NCBI GenBank assembly: GCA_020081605.1
Contig: JAHREC010000013.1
Span: 1,860,001-1,924,000, forward strand
Length of the DNA: 64,000 bases
DNA from: Albifimbria verrucaria
Taxonomy: Eukaryota; Ascomycota; Sordariomycetes; Hypocreales; Stachybotryaceae
Reading direction: 5' to 3'
A model generated the notes under the pieces. It ran no database searches. It saw nothing but the letters and a program-made list of their open reading frames with translations, and was not told the origin of the DNA. A program made the position numbers and the translations under genes. This document shows, piece by piece, positions 21,256 through 34,679 of this stretch; position 1 is the stretch's first letter; every line of letters begins with the position of its first letter.

Positions 21256-22030
21256 GTTGAGATGTAATGAAATGTATACGCTTTATATAATGTTGTCCTT
21301 GATCAGCGCTCGAGCAGATATAACGTATCGAGCAACCCCGAGGAGCTGAGAAGTCTCGTTTCCAATATAGATGTAAGTGAACGAATGTAATGGCCTGGTG
21401 ATCCTGCTTGATCCGCCAGTAGCCGGTCCTGATATTACTGCCGCCAGAGAATGGGCTGCTATTATCGAGAGTTGAGTTGTGCAGCTCGCAGGTGGTTGGA
21501 AATGCAGTATGCGATAGAATTAAAGGTCGAATGGAGAGAAGAGACGAAGACGCGCGTTGATGACCCTCTTGTATATTCGCGACCTGCAAACGAAGCTTTT
21601 GGATGCCGAATACGTCCTTTCAACACGTTCTGTTTCTTCACTATCGACTAAGGATTGCAGTCTTTGTTGGTTCCAGGAGTGAATGCCGTGACGGATCCGG
21701 TTCTGTTCCCATTTTCGCTAGGTGAAGGCCGAATGGGTGCCGGCTCTTCGGTGCAGTAGACGCAATCGGCTTGTGGGAGTGAGACACGCCCCGACTCTGG
21801 AATGTGAACTCTCCAAGGATTCTGGAGCAACTCAAACACAAAAAACTCTTTGCTCGCTGAAATTGTCTGCTTTTTCTTACTTATTCAAGGTTATTGGCGG
21901 GCAATGCGTGTGCTGAGCAAAGACATGCGTGTCAGCAGCCGCCCGACAATGCCCCCATGACTCGACCTCTTTTACCCATGGTCTTTGTTTCAAACAATGT
22001 TCCATGCATAATGAGGCAGTATTTTCTTTT
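21256..22030. other. Intergenic, 775 bases
   Basis: Promoter of the small conserved gene (minus) at the left and the 3' flank of ORC3 (minus) at the right. ORFs at 21227-21589 and 21451-21651 overlap antisense and have no coding character. Confidence 0.45.
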
Positions 22031-24496
22031 TCAAAGCCATTTCAGCTTTGCGATATGGTCAGCCTTTTTCTTAGTTGGCTTCACAAAGCCCAATGAGCGC
22101 AGCTCGGCGAGCCCTTTGTAGAACATGAAAAGCGCGTGCCGCTCATCCTCGCATTCATCACTAACGGTCGCACCGAAGGCGGACCACAGGTCAGCAACGT
22201 TAATGAGGTTGCCCGTTTCAAGGTACATGCGATACAGTATCGGTGTGGTAGGCCAGGTTGCTGGCATGCCGCCTTCGTTGGCCTTGCAGCAAGAGCAGGC
22301 AAGATAGTCGTGCGGCCGGGTGAAGCTCCGCTCGAAAACGGTCCGGGGACGCGGGACAAGAACGTCGCGCATGGGGCTTTTCGAGTCGTAGATCCAACTC
22401 TCTGAGAAGAGAACCGAGGAAGCCGGAGGCACTGGAGCAATGGACGTGATGAGCTGGGTTACCTCGTCGACAATTCCAGTAAACTGTCGGTCCTCGTCAC
22501 GGAATGATGAAGAATCTTGGCTGAGTTGTACTTTCTGCGCAATGACCGTTGTTCGCATAACCCTGCTCTGTCCGTTATACTTGCTTCGAAGAGAGGACCC
22601 ATCATCACCGGTTGTTTCTATAAGCTCTTCAAGCTTGGCCAATTGCTCCTTCAGAGGAATTTGTAACTGCGCATCGCCTGTGTTCGTAGCTGGGCTTAAG
22701 GCAAAGCTGTTGTCACCATCTGCCAATAGAGACACGACCCTTTGAAGCATAGTAACAAGGTGACTGGCATCAAGTCGTCGAATAGAATTGACAAGATGCG
22801 GCATGTCCGCAAAGGAAATGCCTTCGCTTGAAGCATTGATATACTCCTTGCAGAGGGAGTTGTTTAATGCTCCAGCACTAGTTGCCACGAGAAGAGATCG
22901 TAGCAGATTCCCCATCCATTCTGTTCTCTGACTGGCAATTTCTTGCACTTGACTGGCAAGGAACCCATCATCTTCAATAAGTGATTTAGCTCGTTGTAGC
23001 GCGTCTGTTGTGCCGCTTTCCACCAAGGTCTCAATATTTGAGCGAAAAGAAGGTAAATTGCGAATGGCCTGGTAATGCTCCGGTTGCAGGATGCTCTTGT
23101 TTGGAGTGTCAACATTGCCGAGAATGCTAAGTGGGTTCGCATAGAAATGGCACATGTAGGCATACTGAGTAATGTGTCAGAGTCAAGCTTGTCGCAGGAA
23201 ATAAAGGGCGCATACCTGAAGGGAACTGATGAAGTCCTGAATGCCAGCTACCTCGTTTTGCTGACGGTCCAGCATACCCTGAAGAAGAGATCTGCCTAGT
23301 TGAAGAGGCGCATCGGCAGACACAATGATTTTGTCGAGGATCGTCTCCAGGATTGTTCCACTCTGGACAACATCGAATTGGGCGCCATAGATCACTCGAC
23401 ATGCCGATTTCAAGAGCCGGGCCTGGAGTAGATCTACGGATGTGGCGATTCCAAAAGAAGAGTAAACGGTATTCTTTGCGTCCATGAGCTATCATCTGTT
23501 AGTCGTTTGTTGTTTGCCTGGAATAAGACGGCTCACCCGAGTAGTTGGATCAGTTCGGACAGCAAACCACTGTCAAACCCTTCACTATCTTGAAATGCAA
23601 TGAAGATGTGCTTGTAGCCATGTGTTTTGACGTAGGAGTAGAGAGCCTCAAGATCGTAATTTAGATATCGTCGTTTCTGAACCAGGTTAGTATAGTGACA
23701 AAAATGCTATGCTTCTCTGCTCACCGTGTGTTCAGTTTCAACGACCATGTCGTCATTTTCATCACCCTCGTCGGATTCTTTGGCTGTAGCATCGTGGATG
23801 ATCTTCTTCAAAGCGCCCTTCAACGTCGCAGCGTCAGATGAACGCAACCTCACAAATCTACTTGGAGTCAAATCTTCTGATTCTCGCAGCGTGTCTGATA
23901 GCTGCCCAAAAAGCAAGTCTTGGGACGCGATTGTTGGGCCTGTAATGATGAATGCAGAAGGGATTTGATCATTGCTGTATGGTCAATGTCAGTGCCCATG
24001 GTGGAGTATTCTTTGATTGCCATCTCATACCGTTCAGTACCGGCACTCTTGACGAAGGCGGCCACTTGGTTCCACGTGGTTGAGTTGGCATCTCGCAGTA
24101 TGACCTAAACATGTCAGCGGAGTGATGCTGTGATTAAAAAGCACCACGAGTCGTGTAGATTCTCACCTTAAGTTGTTGGTCTATGCCCTGCCATGTGTCT
24201 AACAAATGTTGCTGCCGTAGTTGGACGCACTCGGGCTTCTCAGCACCGCTCAGCAAGGAACGAGCAAAAGTGGTGCTTCCAGCCCTTGGTTTTCGCGTTC
24301 AGCTTGTTTTGATACCCGCCGGCGCTTGTTTGCTCGCTCATGGGGTCTTTCGTCCTCTTCAGGATCAAAGACATATGCTACCTGGAAGGGCAACTTAGTT
24401 CGCCGAATCGACGGAAACAAGCACAGGGAAATGGAGTTTTCTTACCTGTAGATCCTCTTGGTTGAATACGTCCTGGGCAGCGTCGTCTGGAGCCAT
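22031..24496 (-). CDS. ORC3: Origin recognition complex subunit 3
   Basis: Seven exons: 24496-24446, 24381-24167, 24104-24031, 23974-23725, 23676-23537, 23488-23216 and 23164-22031. Introns are 48-64 nt, all GT/AG. Orc3 is an AAA-like subunit of ORC, which marks replication origins and loads MCM. The order of blocks fits the family: a basic N-terminus with KRRRV, then IPSAFIITGPTIASQDLLFG, YLNYDLEALYSYVKTHGYKH with IFIAFQDSEGFDSGLLSELI, RIPFTLLFGIATSVDLLQAR, RVIYGAQFDVVQSGTILETI, the YAYMCHFYANPLS turn and the winged-helix end LAELRSLGFVKPTKKKADHI. Frame breaks lie near 24272 (C lost) and at about 23454 (T lost from a T run). An apparent in-frame region at 23975-24030 is a true intron. About 710 residues. 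Nuclear. Confidence 0.9.
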
Positions 24497-25240
24497 GATT
24501 TCACGCTTTTAGGGGGTATGGCCCTCCTAACATTTATGGACATTGGTTGAACAACGCGTCTACGCGCCTCCAGATTGCAAAGTCATCTGCACAGTGTACA
24601 CACTGTGATTCTTTGCTCAACGGAAGACGTCCAGGAACCCATATTCCCAAATACACCTCAATTGTACATAAGGCAGTCTCCAAATTTGCCTGGTATTACA
24701 AGCGAGTGTATATGTATCTAGGCATCACAGAGTCCAGGGGCACAATGTAAAGACATGTCGAATTGAGGTCTTCAAGTTGATTCACAGCAAATGTACTCCG
24801 TCTCCTGATCATAAGTCCCAAGTAATCAACTTCCAAGCACCTATCTCGTAAACAGTATTGCCCGGTACCTATCCCCTTTACTTCTCGTCTTCGTCGTGGA
24901 ATCCGCAAGTGCATCGTCTTCCGCGAGCCCTGTGCAGCCCACCCCCATATTTCGTCTTCTCCCACGCCAGCCTTTCGAGATATCGCTTCCCGGATCATGG
25001 TTGGCTGTGCAGCTCTCCCCGAAGCGGCTCACCGCTCCGCCTTTTTGAGCGATGTAATCATACATGAGCCCCAATTGTGGGCTCCGATCAGTGTAGGCTT
25101 AAGGTAGGAAACGAGAGGTAAACCCCAACCTGACGCCACCATAAAGAAACTGAAAAAGCACAAGTATGGCACCGCCTCCCCAGGTGCCTGCTCCGTTCGA
25201 AAAGAGGAAATTAAGAAGCATTTCCTAGGTTTAAATGGCC
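24497..25240. other. Intergenic, ORC3 promoter side
   Basis: 744 bases between the ORC3 start and the 3' end of the PWWP gene. No supported gene. The ORFs at 24547-25074 are short and overlapping. Confidence 0.5.
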
Positions 25241-27292
25241 TTAAGCTGTGGCCTCAACCGCTTCAGAAGGAGCAGCAGTCTGGAATCACTGTTAGCGTGG
25301 TCCGAGTAAGAGCACGAGTCTTTTAGCTTACCTCAGTAGCCTCCTTCTCACTTGTCTCGTCTGCTGCGCCTGAGGTCTTAGCCTCCACATCCGTATCCTT
25401 CTCAGAGTCCTCCTTCTTAGACTCCTCAGCCTCATCCTTGACACCGTTGGTCTCCGAAGTTTTGTCATCTGCGTGAGCCTCAGCAGTGCCATTGACACCA
25501 TTTGGCGCGCCGGCAGGAGCCGAAGCCCCATCCCCGGCCATGAGCTTAGTCCACTTGTCCAAAAGTGCCTGGGAGCGATCCTTGAAGTGGAACTCGTCCT
25601 CGCGTGGGATGGAGTCAAGCTTAAGGATAGCCTTGAGAACCTTGTTGATCTTCGTCGCTCGGATTATTGACACTTCGAGGTCGGCAAAATTCTCTAGCAT
25701 TGCGATGAAATCAGACATCTGTTTCATTTCCGATTCCTGGGGTTGCTGATCTCGGGTGAGGAGCCCTCGTTGGAGCTTGTGTCGTAGATAAAGTACCTCC
25801 TTCTGTACGGCTGTCAATACTGTAATGTCGTCGCCGCGATAGTGTTTACATACCTCTTTGCGAGCATGACGTTGCTCGGGTGTCATGACCTCTTTGGCGG
25901 CCTCGCTCTTCTTCTCTGCACCCTCCTTCCCTTTCTTAGTCTTGGACTTAGATTTGACAACCGATTCGCTCTTAGACTTCGGCGTGGAAGCACCGTTGGC
26001 GGTCTTCGGCGTAGATGACGTGTTAAGCTTAATCTTTGGCTTCTTGACGGAATCGGATCGCTGCGGCGTCTGACGGGTACAAAAGTTAGCTCTTGAGCAA
26101 TGTCTACCAAGCTATCTTGACAACTTACGGCTACATCGTCCTCGGCTTTGCGCTTCTTGGATTTGGATTTGGCGCCCTCATCAGCTTCGTCGACGTCCAT
26201 CTCCTCCGCGTCATCAGCCTTAGATTTGCCCTTCTTGGACTTCTTTGGCGTGGCGGCGGCTGCGGCCGAGGCAGCCAGATCTTCCTCAAACTTCTTAAGA
26301 ATGTCTTTGTAATAGTCGATGGGGTGGTGCTCGGCAGCGAGATCAAAGGCGGCCCGTAGATCTTTGCGCATCTTCTCTGTGATGGCATCTTTGGCCTTCT
26401 CAGGAGTCAATTCTGAGAGCGCAGTATTGGAAACCCATCCACTAAACGAAACCAGTCAGATCAGCTGCCACAGAAACGACGTGTGAAGGAGCTTACAATT
26501 CATTTGTGGAGAGGTACATGACGGGAAGGACCTGTCATTAACGCGCTTGCCTCCGTCGGCGTACGCTTCTGCGTAGGTGCCGTCAGGCTTGGCAGCAGTG
26601 ACTGGACGAGAGTTGATGAGGGCATGCGGCAGCATAGATTCGTCGCAGATGATTGCGGGCCATGCTGGGAAACCCTTCAGCTTCACCAAGAAGTGATCAC
26701 CAGGCTTGGCGTCAGTGTGTGTCAGACGGGCCTTTGAGCCCTTCTTGTTCAGCGTCTTGGTCTTGGATTCGCCAGCTGTCGACTTGCGACGAGGCTTGTT
26801 CTTCGCAGCAGGCGTGTCAACTACTGAGGTATCTGCGGGGCCGGCCTCCTCGTCTCCAGCACCCTCTTGTGTTGCGTCCTTCATTTCGACGTCATCTGTC
26901 GGCTTCTTCTCGTCCTGGTCGGCAGGCTCGTCTGCATTCTCCTTCTTCTCAGCTACCGCGGGTTCTATTTGGGAAGTCACGAGTTAGCAGGCATGTGTGG
27001 CGACAGGTAATGGATGCTGTTGGGGTTTGACGCGAAGGGATGCCCTGTTCACGCGATCTGCCAGGACCCACGTTTGCGCGTCGGCGAGGCGCTGCTGAAC
27101 AGGGCGCATGGAAGGTAGGATGCACGTACCTTCTTGACCTGCAGGTTCCTCCTTAGCAGCTTGCTCGTCAGCAGCTGGCTTGGTGGCCAATTCGCCCTCA
27201 CCAGTCTTGGAATCATCGGCGGTCGTCTCTGGCGCGGTAGACTCAATCGCGGGCGCAGCAGCTTCAGGCTTCTCGGTGGGCTGGTCTGCCAT
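25241..27292 (-). CDS. PWWP-domain chromatin protein (Pdp3/Ioc4-like)
   Basis: Five exons: 27292-27130, 26964-26497, 26441-26129, 26069-25332 and 25279-25241. A further in-frame 51-nt intron (25853-25803, GTATGT...TACAG) is likely, joining ARKE to KEVLYLRHKLQRGLL. The acidic N-terminus starts MADQPTEKPEAAAP. The PWWP domain spans about 125-215, with KPGDHFLVKLKGFPAWPAII holding the aromatic-cage motif variant FPAWPA. Lys-rich nuclear-localisation stretches follow (SKSKKRKAED, KSKSKTKKGKEG). A C-terminal helical domain then resembles TFIIS-N/IBD modules (MSDFIAMLENFADLEVSIIR, ATKINKVLKAILKLD), before an acidic tail ending TAAPSEAVEATA. One C is lost at about 26524 (SFP to VMYLSTNEF). PWWP domains bind methylated histone tails, H3K36me3 in yeast Pdp3 of NuA3b. 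Which paralogue this is cannot be settled by eye. Confidence 0.82.
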
Positions 27293-28006
27293 GGTGGCTA
27301 GAAATGACGTGTCCAAGGAGTCCTGAAGCAGGGTCGCACGGGAGGAGCTGAGCTTTGAAGAAAGGGAAGAGCCCCAAACGGAACGCGTGAATCGCGTCGT
27401 TGGCGAATTCAAAAGTAGCAGCTGACGCGATGCGCGATGAATAGAAGCCCGTGGAGATGCAGTGCGCGATGGCGATGAAAGCTTCTCTCGCGTTGTGCTC
27501 GGGGGTGGGATGGAAGAAAAACAAGCAGTGTGAGAGGGATTGGCTGCTACCAAGTAAGGTAGGTCAGGTAGCAGATTAAGGTGTAGTTTTCGACGGCCCT
27601 TCAACGTCACTTCCAGGTTGGGAGGACGTGTCACGTGACTCGCCTTCGTGAGAGCAGAGGAATCTCAGAGAGACCACAGGCCGAGGCACCAAACGCGGCA
27701 TCGCTGCAATCGAGTAAGACTAGGTGGAGCTTGCAGCCTCGAACTCCAGCGGCGGCAACTTTCCAGGCTCTGATTCCTCGTCTGTGCAGGCCCGTACCTG
27801 ATGCGATGCGCACGGCTCAATCCGGAAACCTATGGTGTTTATCTACGTTTGGTAATGTATGGTAAGGCCTAGGCCTCGAAACCATGGCTATCGCCAACTC
27901 TCAAATCCATAAAATGCATATTGAAGTCATCCTGTTCCTGGGAATAATGTACATGGGCCGTATGAAGCAGCATCAACTATTCTCGCACGCGCGTGCCTAT
28001 GTCCTT
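27293..28006. other. Intergenic, PWWP-gene promoter and BRR2 3' flank
   Basis: 714 bases. A TAAGGTAGGTCAGGTAGC stretch at 27555-27572 belongs to the GGTA word family seen in other spacers. No gene is supported. Confidence 0.5.
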
Positions 28007-31000
28007 CTACTCTTCATCATCGTCATCCTCCTCCTCCTCCTCATCCACGTCCATGCCCTCGGCCGCAGTGATAGAAAATTCTCGTTCTTGATCGACGCCG
28101 ATATAGCTGTCGCTCATGAGGAACAGCTTCAGCTGGTGTGCACCGGGTGATGGCACTGTGTACTCAAGGCGCACACTTAGCTCACGTCCGATCGTGACAC
28201 GCTTGATGGCCAAAAGATTCTTTGTCGCTTCATCGCCGACTACCAGCCACCAATTCTCCATCTTCTTTGCAGGGTAGAATGGCGCGTGGACAGTGGAGTC
28301 ATATTCTCCTTCATCTTCATCGAGATTACGAACAATCTTGACGTTGATGTATGATGGCTCTCCGGCTCTGATCTCATCTTCATCAAGCAGCTCATGCTCG
28401 AGCTCCAAATCGGGGTACTTCTCATTCGTGAACTTTGCTGCCTGCGCTAGCTGATTCTGTGACAAACCCAGACGTTTGACGAGTTGAGCATAGTCGGGGT
28501 TCTCATCTGGGTTCATTGCCTCCATGAAGTCGAAGATATCCTTGATTCTGTTATCTCTGTTAGTTACTGTAGTTCCAAGTTGGTTGCTCCGTTTTTCAAT
28601 TACGTACCCAAATGAGTTTGCCGCTTCCACCACCTCTTGCGTGAAGTGCGGAATCTGCTTGAGAGGACTGTCTCGATCCCACACGGCCTGAACCACCATC
28701 TGTGACATTTCCATTGCACTCATAGCATTGATGTGACCCTCGGATGATAGAATGTCCACCATGGCGCTGAGGAGGCTGAGAACTCTCGAAACCAGGACTT
28801 CTTGATCCTTTGCCAGATCAATTGGCAATTGCATCCTTGAAAAGTGAGCCTGCAGGAGTATAAAGGATTTGAAGTGAGGCGAATCATAGACAGGCTGAGC
28901 CATCTTGACAGGAATGCGGTCATAGATGCGTCGCAACAGGCGTTCCTCGTGCCTGCGAATCTGGATCGTCTCGAACTCAGTAGCGGATGTCACAATTTCG
29001 AGAATGCCCTTGAGCTTCGTTCGAGCACTGAGAGACAAGAGGAATGTCTGCATAGTGATATATGAGATGTTGTAGTATGCTGCAATCATTGCAGCGTTCT
29101 GAGGAGCAACTGATCCATCGTCTTCATCATAGTCGATAATCTTTGACTCGCTCAGCTCTCTAAGCGTCGTTTCGATGAGATCGGATATGTAGTTGCTAAG
29201 GCCTTCATGGGTGGTGCTGGTCAGACTGTAGTAGCTTGGGTTCGCGAGTAAGCGACGGTAAAAGTACGTGAATGTTGTCCAGTTAATTGCATCATCGCCT
29301 GATTCAATCATCTTGGTGCTGATTTCGGTTACGAAGGCGTCATGAAGGTAGTTGTGTAAGTGTGACTCCACAGGCAAAGCCTCATTCAAGAACTTCTTGT
29401 AATAGTCTCGCTTGACTTGAGGCACCATGAGCACGCCACGGCCGCGACCATCCTTCGATGGACGCAGGGCCTTGCCGAACATGTGCAAAACTTCACTCAG
29501 GGAGTAGTCAACATAGCGATGCTCACGACCCTCGAAGTATTGGGTTCCCATAACAATGACCAGATGGGCAGTCGTTGACAGCTCCCAGCATACGTCACGA
29601 GATGCCACAAGAACCTGAATGGCTCCGTTATCATAGAGATGTCGAACAATTCGCTTATCGCTCTGGCTCAGGGCCTCATGGTAATAACCAACACCATGTG
29701 ACAGTGCTTCAGCCAGAGCCTCTTCTTGAATACGATCAAGAAGAGGACGCATCTGTTCGAGCTCAGCATGCAAGAAACGGTCTTCATCGTCCTCTGCGAA
29801 GCAGGCAGCCAGGAGATCGCGAGCTGTGTTTCGGGTTTGCTTTCTGTTTGGAACAAAAACCATGGCGGGCTTGTCAGGCGACATTTGAGTAATGGCAAGG
29901 TAAGTTGGCTTAGCCATTGCTAGCATCAAGGATGGGAAGTGCGGAATCGAGAAGGACTGAATGTGCAGCTCGAGGGAACTGGTCGTACGTGAGGGCTGAA
30001 GTTGTAGATGTCATGCTTCTTTGCATCAATCCATTCACCAATGTCGCGAGCATTGGCCAAAGAGACGCTGAGGGCAACAATTCTCATGGGCAGCTCTGTC
30101 TGTGTTCGAATGTAGTGCATACGAGAGACGATTATCTCGTACACATATCCCATCTGACTACCGAGCAGGTGGATCTCATCTGCAATGAAAAGTTGCACCG
30201 TCTGAACATTCTTGCGGCGCTTCCATTGTCTTGATAACACATCCCACTGGGTTGGTGTTGCCAGAATGAGATCTCCCAGTTCAAGAAGCTTCAAATCAGT
30301 TGCTGTCTCTCCAGTCAACTTGACAATCTCTTTACCACCATTCAGGTGGCTAAGTCTTTTCTGCCAATCTTGGAGACGCGCATCCACTAGTTCTTGAGAG
30401 GGTGCGATGTAAACAGCACGTCCAGAATCGCCTTGGGTCCAGTGACGAAGGAGAGCAAACTCAGCACAGACGGTTTTGCCGCTGCCTGTTGGTGCGCCGA
30501 TGAAGACGTTCTGATCCGTCTTGTAAAGAGAGTTGAACGTCTGGGTTTGAATGCGGTTGAATTGTCTCCAATCGGGATAAAGATCGACATACTCAGATAC
30601 CTTGAGCGCCGAGACGGGGAGAGGTTGAAGCTCGAGCAGTTCAGTGTGCGCCGGGAACTTCTCTGGCAAAATAAGCTTATGGAAGGGGACAGGGAGCCTC
30701 GTCTCGGAATGCATCCATCGGTCGGAGATGACAGACACAAAGTAGTTCGGAGGCATAGGATCGGTAATAGGAACTGTAAAGTTCACAACATGCTCGTTCG
30801 TCTCTGACTCGGCATAATCTTTGCGGAGGAGGAAGGTATCGTGGTAGAGGATGTCTTCGCCGTCGCTGTCCTCCACAATGATCCAGAAGTTTTCGGCCAC
30901 ACCATGTACGCTGTCGTCCCACTCAAAGTTGGGAGTAATGCTGAGATCAACTTGCAACATTGATCGCGTGATGGGTTGGACCTGAGCCTGGACCTCGACC

Positions 31001-34000
31001 CGGGGAACTTGGCAACAAGACTGCAAACTGTACGACCAGCCTTAGGCATACCGAGCAGCTCTCCCATGCGAGGGGTCCAGATCGAAATAGTTGCTCCAAG
31101 AAACATCGATCCTCTCAGCCTTCTGGATGACATCTCTTGGACAGCCAGGAATTGGCGCAGAGGAGACATAGTGGGCCACATCCTCTTCTCGGCCATCTTA
31201 CACAGATCCAAAGCAGTCTTGGCAACGGAAGCCCAGCCCTTCTTCAACGCAATTTCGAACACGGCTCGAAGAATTCGGCCGGCGCTCTGCGTTACATAGA
31301 CCATGTCAGCCATAAGAGCCAGGCCGTCGAGCTTGAGTCTGGAGATATAAGCCTGAAGGAGGACGTTGATCTTGGCATGAGGTTCCTCAATGCTCTCCTT
31401 CACAGGAATTGGAACTCGACCGAGGAGTTGAGCTAGTTCTAGCTTCTCATCCTGTCGCACTGGAATAAACTTGAACTCGGCACTGAGCGAAAAGACTCGG
31501 AATAGTTCGATAGTTGTTATGGATGGTTGAATGAGGTTATTGTATGTGTCCATGGACGCCGCGGTGATGTAGTAGTGAGAGGCGATTCGACCCAGCTCTG
31601 TCGATTGGAGCCGGCCCGACTTTTCATCATATTTGATGAGATTGGACTTTCTCAGCACCATAGCTGCAGAATGAATCAAATCGACTCTCTTCTGTTCAAG
31701 GGCTGCATCGTTCTCATACTCTGCTCCAACTTGATACAGACCAGGCGAGCGAAGCATGCGGACAAAAAGATAAGTGTAACCGAGCCATTCGACACCTTCA
31801 TCTCGTGTCCTCACATTTCCTAGAACAATTTCGGCATTCAAATTGTCGACCAATTTGCTAACAAACTGACTCTCAATAGGCAGTTGCTGGTTCAGGAGGG
31901 AGAGGTAGTACTGCATTTCACCCTGTGTGGTGATGATAATACCTTCTCCGTAGGTATCGTACTGTGGTCGACCGGCACGACCAAGCATTTGGAGGACGTC
32001 TTGCGGACTCAATTCCACCCAGCTACCCTTTTCTGGCGAGTAGACCTGTGTGCCCTTGATAATGACAGTGTGAGCTGGCAAGTTGACACCCCAAGCAAGA
32101 GTTGCGGTAGAGACCAAAACCTGGATGGCACCTCTCGCAAAAAGATCCTCCACGTCAGTTCTGTCGACTCTGTTCATTCCTGCGTGATGGATGCCAAATC
32201 CGTAGGGCAGGATATCCTTCAGGTCCTTGTCCGTAGCCTGCCCTGCGGCTTCAGTGAGAATCTCTCTGCTTCCAGCATCGTGCCTCAGGACCTGGTTAAT
32301 CGTGTCCATCTCCAAGGCCTTGTCACGGATATATCGGGCAGTCTTTGCTGTGTCTTTTCGGGAATGAACGAAGATGATCATCTGGTTTCCTTTCGTACCC
32401 ACGTGCTCCATAACCTTGTTGTAGGTCACGTCGTTCATGGTCTTGAGCTGTTTGATAGGCTTGCGATCCGTGACACCGATGAACTCCTGTCGCAAAGGGC
32501 AAGGTCGGAACGAGCTATCAAAATGGAACAAGCCCGTCTTGGTGTCAACTCGTAAGAAGCTGGCAACATCCCGGTAGTTTGGCAGTGTAGCGGACAGACC
32601 AACAATTCGTACAGGCTCGCCGGTCTGCTCAGTCTTGCGAATTGTCCTGCTCACAATACTCTCGAGGACAGGTCCACGATCATCGTGAAGCAGATGAATC
32701 TCATCAATCACGATTAGGCGCACTAGGTTCGTGTATGTAAGATCAGTAGCTTTGCGAGTGATAACGTCCCATTTCTCAGGTGTTGTCACGATGACTTGGG
32801 TTTCCGAGATTTGCTGCTTTGTGAGCTGGCGATCACCAGTCAGCTCAGATACCTGGATACCGTACGGCTCTAAACGCTTGCCGAAATTGCCAACTTGCTC
32901 CTGGACCAGGGCCTTAAGCGGAGCAATGTAAACAATCTTGAATGAATCCAGGTCAATATCGCCGGTTGATGGGTTTCGGTGCTTTCCAATCTCTCGCAAA
33001 ATTGTCAACATTGCAACATTCGTTTTTCCACTACCTGTGGGAGCGCAAATAAGCATGTTCCCATCGTCCTCGAAAGCTGTAGGATAACACTTTGACTGGA
33101 TTTTATTAAGCGACTTGGCGGTGCTGAATGGGATGCGAGACCACTCGGGCATGTCGGTGATAGGAATCAGGACATCGTCGGGGTCATTTCTCTTCTTTGG
33201 GGCGGGAACGTGAATCTCTTCGTAGCCCTTGAATGTTCGTTTCGTTGAACCTTCTGGCAAGCGGACTTTGGGGTTCGTCATGAGATGGTTACCCTGATCG
33301 AAGACCAAATTGTCCAAGTTGATGACTTTCTTCGGTTGAAGGCCGCCAACAAGCTGGCCTTCAGCTTGCTCTGTCTTTGCGGGACCCTCGGTGAAAGACG
33401 CAGGGACATCAATATCCATTTTGATATCGATCTTTCGTTTTTGAGCATCATCTCCGGTCCTGCCGTGCAGTTCGTCCAGGATCTGTTGGAGTCCTTCAGA
33501 TGCCATCTCTCTTTCGACGTTGGCTCGTTCTTCGGCTGCTTCTGCCCTGGCTAGTTTCGTGAGCCAGTACACCTTCTCGCGGTTTTCGACTAGCTTCTGT
33601 ACGAGTTCGTGGTGCTCAAAGTCAAACAACTCCATAAGGTCGTTTTCAATCTCGCGAAGAGATTTCTCCTCGCCACCAGCCTCGTCTGGCTCCCCAGAGA
33701 GTATTCGAAGTGCCTCCTTGGTCTTGTCCGTTTGTTCGTGGGCATCGGGATAAAGTGTTCCTATCTGCCTCTGTAGCCAGAACGCATCTATATCGCGCGC
33801 GGGTATAGACTGCTTCTCCTTGTCTTTCCTTTGCTCCGCAATGGGACCAGAGTCTAGGACCATCTCATCATCGTCCACGCCAGCATCTTCCAATGCCTTC
33901 TTCTCGGCATCTGCGTCTTCGTCTTGGTCTGATGCCTCATCTTCGGACGATTCGTCTCGCACCTCGTTCACGATGGCTTCTTCTTCATCTTCGTCTTCGT

Positions 34001-34679
34001 CGAATGCAACGGCAACACCCTGGCGTTCATCGATTTCGGCTTCGTCGCCGTTGGCGCCCATGTCTACATCCTCATCCTCGTCTTGTGCGTCATAGTCGGT
34101 GATCTTCTTTCCTAGATTCACCAATTCGTTAAACTGTTTTGGGTTCAACGAAGCGCCGAGGATGTCATCGATTTCCTTCTTCTTGTCGAGGTCTTTCAAA
34201 TCGTCATCTTTCAAATACTCGAGCACCGCGTCGGCGGCGCTGCGCACAACCTCGTGGGGACATCGCCAAGGTTGTTTGCTACGATCGTCACAATCAGGTC
34301 GAAAGTTGCACGCGTGGCGGCGGTTCGGGGTCGGTATGTGATGCCCTCGACTAAGGGTTCGCTTGCGCCAAGCACGCCAGTTCCCTGCTTGCGCCGCGTC
34401 GGCATTGCGCTTTCGCTGTTCGCGGAGGAGGATATCTTCGCCTTCGCGTAGGTTGCCTCGCTCTACTGTCGGGAGGCCAGGCTGTTTCTTCTGCTTTGGC
34501 GCCTCCTCGCGGCCGACTCGGGATCCCATATCCCTAATGCTCAGACGTCCAGCCAGCGACTCTGGATCTCCAGTGGCCTCGTCGGTTCTGCGCGTGATGA
34601 ACCGACGATCCGCCTGGAGGACCAGGTTGGACATGGCCGAATACTTGTATTGGGAGACATCGCGATGAGGGTCCGACAT
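28007..34679 (-). CDS. BRR2: Pre-mRNA-splicing helicase BRR2 (U5 snRNP 200 kDa)
   Basis: BRR2 unwinds U4/U6 to activate the spliceosome. The gene reads MSDPHRDVSQYKYSAMSNLV at the start. It has an acidic N-terminal region, a first Ski2-like cassette (Walker A APTGSGKT near residue 548, VIDEIHLLHDDRGP near 658, then VSTATLAWGVNLPAHTVIIK and DVLQMLGRAGRPQYD) and a first Sec63 unit. The second cassette (IGAPTGSGKTVCAEF near 1397, LFIADEIHLLGSQ) has a degenerate motif VI (HMFGKALRPSKDG), as usual for the inactive cassette. A second Sec63 unit and a DE-rich tail follow. One 60-nt in-frame intron lies at 28607-28548 (TAACTAAC branch site), joining NSFG to IKDIFDFMEAM. Frame breaks sit at about 34380 (base gained), 34258, 31150, 31072 (two bases), 31002 and 29974. 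About 2,205 residues when crossed. Confidence 0.95.

Noticed and set aside
23975..24030. Coding continuation and frameshift in ORC3
   Set aside because: The interval has GTATGAG and CATACAG ends. Removing it restores TERNDQIPSAFIITG, so it is an intron, not an indel.
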